Source: an uncultured Clostridium sp.
GTDB lineage: Bacteria; Bacillota; Clostridia; TANB77; CAG-508
Reading direction: 5' to 3'
NCBI GenBank assembly: GCA_958413095.1
Contig: CATYUF010000004.1
Coordinates: forward strand, 1-54,993
DNA: 54,993 bases
Position 1 is the stretch's first letter; each line of letters starts with the position of its first letter. The notes under the pieces were generated by a model. It had not been told where the DNA came from, did no database searches, and saw only the letters and a list, made by a program, of their open reading frames with translations. Positions 52,536 to 54,993 of the stretch are shown here, one piece after another. The position numbers and the translations under genes were made by a program.

Positions 52536-52554
52536 ATTTAGATATTTAAAATAA
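52536..52554 (+). pseudogene. Remnant of a Nudix gene 3' end
   Basis: These 19 bases match 53569-53587, the last codons and stop of the Nudix gene (VFRYLK end). The rest of the gene is missing between repeat A and here. Confidence 0.7.
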
Positions 52555-52604
52555 TAATGATAATGAATTAATGGAGTAATAGACAAGATTTATAGGAGAA
52601 TTTT

Positions 52605-52961
52605 ATGATAAGAAAATTTGAAAATAATGATATAAATACTGTCATGAAAATATGGAAAAATGAAAATATAAAAGCACATAAATTTATTTCTGAGGAATAT
52701 TGGAAAAGTAATTATAACTTTGTAAAAGAAGTCCTACCAAATGCAGAAATATATGTATATATTATTAAGGAAAAAATTGTAGGTTTTATAGGACTAAATG
52801 ATAACTATATTGAAGGCATTTTTGTAGATACAAATAATCAAAGTAGAGGAATAGGAACATCTTTATTAAACAAAGTAAAAGAAAATAAAGATTATTTGAC
52901 ATTAAGAGTATACAAGAAAAATATAAATGCAATTAAAATAGATTTTCCTTTAGGAGGCTAA
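52605..52961 (+). pseudogene. Truncated GNAT acetyltransferase fused to a foreign tail
   Basis: 118 codons. Residues 1-109 are the same as the full-length gene at 53638 apart from a few changes, including motif A (VDTNNQSRGIGTSLLNKV). After nucleotide 52933 the sequence switches to the last 9 codons of the membrane-protein gene at 54198 (KIDFPLGG end). The last strand and helix of the GNAT fold are lost, so activity is doubtful. GGAGAATTTT and the start are intact, so it may still be translated. Confidence 0.85.
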
Positions 52962-52963
52962 AA
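52934..52963 (+). pseudogene. Remnant of the BamE-like membrane gene 3' end
   Basis: TAAAATAGATTTTCCTTTAG onward (30 bp) equals 54719-54748, the end of the gene at 54198-54746. It forms the tail of the truncated GNAT reading frame. Confidence 0.8.
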
Positions 52964-53018
52964 CAGATTACAATTTTGCAATTTGCTAAATTTATAGTAA
53001 TTTGGAAGTGAGGTAATA

Positions 53019-53123
53019 ATGAAAGTTATTTTGATTATAATTTTAATTTGGGTTATAAAAGTAATTTTAACAAAAGCAATGATTTTGATTTTGGGGTCGG
53101 AGACAAAAATCATCGTAGTATAG
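53019..53123 (+). CDS. Possible 34-residue hydrophobic peptide
   Basis: ATG 53019 with GGAAGTGAGG 5 bases upstream opens a 34-codon frame starting MKVILIIILIWVIKVILTK and ending in TAG at 53121. It is a single membrane-spanning peptide with a basic middle. It ends inside direct repeat B, just before the Nudix gene. It could be a type I toxin-like or leader peptide, or chance; copy A has no counterpart. Confidence 0.35.
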   Translation: MKVILIIILIWVIKVILTKAMILILGSETKIIVV

Positions 53124-53144
53124 TAATAGCTAGTAACTGGTAAA
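53087..53144 (+). repeat. Direct repeat B (partner 52476-52535)
   Basis: Second copy of the module-edge repeat, with GATTTTG/CAAAAATC able to pair. Followed directly by the ribosome-binding site of the Nudix gene. Confidence 0.85.
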
Positions 53145-53161
53145 GGAGGTAAAATATTAAT

Positions 53162-53587
53162 ATGGATAAATTTAAGGAAATAAGACCTATTGTACTTGGT
53201 ATAGTAAAAAGAGATAACAAAATTTTAGTTAGTAAAGGATATGATAAAATTAAAAATGAAACATTTTATAGAAGCATAGGTGGAGGTATTGAATTTTTAG
53301 AAAATAGCAAAGAGGCATTAAAACGAGAATTTAAAGAAGAGCTTAATATAGACATTAAAGTTGGCGATTTTTTAGGTGTATCTGAAAATATATTTACTTA
53401 TAATGGAAAAAATGCACATGAATTAATATTTTTTTATAATGTTGATATAAAGGATTCAGATTATAAAGAAAAATATCATATAATTGATGATAATTGCGAA
53501 ACTGATGCAACATGGGTTGATGTTGATGAATTCATAAATAATAATTTAAAGATATATCCAGAAGAAGTATTTAGATATTTAAAATAA
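53162..53587 (+). CDS. Nudix hydrolase
   Basis: 141-aa Nudix protein. The Nudix box Gx5Ex7REUxEExGU is seen as GGIEFLE, seven residues, then REFKEELNI, with Asn replacing the late Gly. VLGIVKRDNKILVSKG is the first strand pair, and YRSIGGGIEF leads into the box. Substrate unknown; nucleotide-derivative hydrolysis is likely. AAAGGAGGTAAAATATTAAT precedes the ATG. First gene of the intact accessory module. Confidence 0.88.
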   Translation: MDKFKEIRPIVLGIVKRDNKILVSKGYDKIKNETFYRSIGGGIEFLENSKEALKREFKEELNIDIKVGDFLGVSENIFTYNGKNAHELIFFYNVDIKDSDYKEKYHIIDDNCETDATWVDVDEFINNNLKIYPEEVFRYLK

Positions 53588-53637
53588 TAATGATAATGAA
53601 TTAATGGAGTAATAGACAAGATTTATAGGAGAATTTT

Positions 53638-54060
53638 ATGATAAGAAAATTTGAAAATAATGATATAAATACTGTCATGAAAATATGGAAAAATGAAAAT
53701 ATAAAAGCACATAAATTTATTTCTGAGGAATATTGGAAAAGTAATTATAACTTTGTAAAAGAAGTCCTACCAAATGCAGAAATATATGTATATATTATTA
53801 AGGAAAAAATTGTAGGTTTTATAGGACTAAATGATAACTATATTGAAGGCATTTTTGTAGATACAAATAATCAAAGTAGAGGAATAGGAACATCTTTATT
53901 GAACAAAGTAAAAGAAAATAAAGATAATTTGACATTAAAAGTATACAAGAAAAATATAAATGCAATCAGTTTTTATAAGAAAAATGGATTTGTAATTACC
54001 AACGAAAATATAGATGAAAGTACAAAAGAAATAGAATATACTATGATATGGGAAAAATGA
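53638..54060 (+). CDS. GNAT N-acetyltransferase, intact copy
   Basis: 140 aa, full GNAT fold: N-terminal strand (MIRKFENNDINTVMKIW), the acetyl-CoA loop in NNQSRGIGTSLL, and the C-terminal YKKNGFV block with YTMIWEK end, as in YjaB/RimI-like acetyltransferases. Target unknown. Same 5' flank as the truncated copy at 52605 (offset 1033 bp). GGAGAATTTT precedes the ATG. Confidence 0.88.
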   Translation: MIRKFENNDINTVMKIWKNENIKAHKFISEEYWKSNYNFVKEVLPNAEIYVYIIKEKIVGFIGLNDNYIEGIFVDTNNQSRGIGTSLLNKVKENKDNLTLKVYKKNINAISFYKKNGFVITNENIDESTKEIEYTMIWEK

Positions 54061-54197
54061 GATATAAAAAGAATAAAGAAGCTTATAACAAAAATACAAT
54101 ATTAAATAAAAAATCATCAGATTTGTTAAAACTGATTTTTAGAAAATTATAAAAATGATAGTAGGATGAAAAATAATAATTTATAGAGGATGTATTT

Positions 54198-54746
54198 ATG
54201 GAAGATAAAAAGTGGCTAATAATTGGAATTATAATAATAAGTGTATTATTTATTCTTAAAATTGGAAATAAAATTATGTTAGGTATATTATTATCTATTT
54301 GGATTTTTGGAAAATTATTTATGCCTTATATAATAGGAATAGCAATTTCTGTTATAATAATATTTTTAATAAGAAAAAGAATAAAAGAAGAAAATAAAAA
54401 TTCTAAAACTTTTATTTATGCAATTATTATAATAGTATGTATAATAGTATGCAAAAATATAGGATATCCTATTATGCAATATTTAAGTGAAAAACCTGAT
54501 AAAGTATATAGCAAAATGAAAGAACTAAATGATAGTGAAAAACTTTTAGATTTATCAAAAGAAGAAGTTATCGAATTACTAGGTAAACCTCAAAAAACTT
54601 CTGGTGATAATTTATATATATATGATGCAGGAACATTAACTGACTACTTATTTATGGGAGAAATAGAACACTATGACTTTTTTATATGGTTTGATGAAAA
54701 TGATAAAGTAAAATCAACTAAAATAGATTTTCCTTTAGGAGGCTAA
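54198..54746 (+). CDS. Membrane protein with a BamE/SmpA-like C-terminal domain
   Basis: 182 aa. Three hydrophobic segments (about 6-24, 29-61 as a pair, 73-91) precede an external domain: LLDLSKEEVIELLGKPQKTSGDN, then DFFIWFDENDKVKSTKI. The LxKxEVxxLLGKP opening and final beta-strand with KV match the small BamE-like fold used in Firmicute lipoproteins. Function unknown. ATAGAGGATGTATTT precedes the ATG. Its last 30 bp recur at 52934-52963. Confidence 0.65.
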   Translation: MEDKKWLIIGIIIISVLFILKIGNKIMLGILLSIWIFGKLFMPYIIGIAISVIIIFLIRKRIKEENKNSKTFIYAIIIIVCIIVCKNIGYPIMQYLSEKPDKVYSKMKELNDSEKLLDLSKEEVIELLGKPQKTSGDNLYIYDAGTLTDYLFMGEIEHYDFFIWFDENDKVKSTKIDFPLGG

Positions 54747-54776
54747 AAATTTCATTGAATATTTAAAAATATCATA

Positions 54777-54832
54777 GCTATGTTACTTGATAATGGGATG
54801 GTGTATAATAGTAAAAATAAACTTATTACCAT
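54777..54832 (+). pseudogene. 56-bp remnant of a hemolysin III gene
   Basis: 54777-54832 matches 50507-50562 inside the hemolysin III gene with 4 differences, all synonymous in that frame (CYLIMGWCIIVKINLLP). Soon after, the frame meets TGA. This is a fragment of a diverged functional allele, not a recent copy of the gene at 50064. Confidence 0.85.
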
Positions 54833-54947
54833 TAATATGAAAAATAGCAATAAGTAAGGCGGATAATTAAAATTATTTGCTTTTTATGATATAGTCAAAA
54901 AAGAATTTTTATGCTACTATAATAACAGATAGTAAGTTGTAAAGACC

Positions 54948-54972
54948 AACTATTAAAAGTCAATAGTTTTTC
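54948..54972 (+). terminator. Terminator-like hairpin near the window end
   Basis: AACTATT (54948-54954) pairs with AATAGTT (54962-54968), loop of 7, followed by TTTT. It may close the accessory module. The rest of 54747-54993 shows only the hemolysin III remnant and AT-rich DNA. Confidence 0.5.
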
Positions 54973-54993
54973 TTAAAAAATTAAAAATAATAT

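Noticed and set aside
52476..53144. Direct repeats A and B as integron attC sites
   Set aside because: No GTTRRRY/RYYYAAC core pair and no integrase; tandem duplication with two deletions explains the layout.

Overview
The window is AT-rich chromosomal DNA from a spore-forming clostridial Firmicute. The evidence is strong AAGGAGG ribosome-binding sites, frequent TTG/GTG starts, a rimP-nusA-ylxR-ylxQ-infB-rbfA-nrnA-truB run, SpoVAC/AD/AE spore genes, FtsEX with CwlO-like hydrolases, class III (anaerobic) ribonucleotide reductase, and pilins of the gut-clostridial KGVTLIALVV type. Arginine is almost always AGA. No rRNA, tRNA or CRISPR array was recognised.

Layout: 0.2-8.0 kb is translation and ribosome maturation. 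8.0-9.7 kb holds a methyltransferase whose frame breaks and an unknown Rossmann-like protein. 9.7-15.1 kb has PBP1A, cysS and galE. 15.1-17.5 kb (minus strand) is dodecin-spoVAC-spoVAD-spoVAE. 17.7 kb is rsmB. 19.2-29.1 kb is a full type IV pilus operon (PilM-PilN fusion, PilO, PilP-like, two major prepilins, prepilin peptidase, two minor pilins, PilB, PilT, PilC). 29.2-31.2 kb has a ROK kinase and an orphan transketolase C-terminal half, followed by a 218-bp palindromic element. 31.8-38.8 kb is a cell-wall division block (ftsE, ftsX, three M23 hydrolases, a CtpA protease), then pgsA and greA. 40.2-43.7 kb pairs a Crp/Fnr regulator with divergent nrdD-nrdG. 43.8-45.8 kb is folD and dprA. 45.9-50.0 kb is a membrane/polyamine cassette (two DUF4178, two DUF350, a membrane spermidine-synthase-like protein, S-adenosylmethionine decarboxylase). 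50-55 kb is accessory DNA: hemolysin III, a repeat protein with a sigma-like C-terminus, and a module (Nudix, GNAT, BamE-like) present once intact and once as a doubly deleted copy.

The most striking signal is at codon level. By eye I found only two in-frame CGG codons in the window. Both sit exactly where a +1 shift is needed to continue a conserved protein: the methyltransferase at 8217-8215 (minus) and the S-adenosylmethionine decarboxylase at 49781-49783. In both, skipping the C yields GGA (Gly) and restores the family sequence; in the decarboxylase the catalytic Ser/His/Cys all lie after the shift. This suggests CGG is unassigned here and bypassed by +1 frameshifting, although two indels cannot be excluded from one window.

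A second pattern is translational: four genes (second M23 hydrolase, ctpA, folD, the 50.8-kb repeat protein) have a good Shine-Dalgarno placed 35-72 bases from the start codon with a hairpin filling the gap. A third is regulatory: TGTAAY half-sites every 11 bp, a PhoB/OmpR (WalR-like) arrangement, occur before rimP, before the pilus operon and between the Crp/Fnr gene and nrdD.
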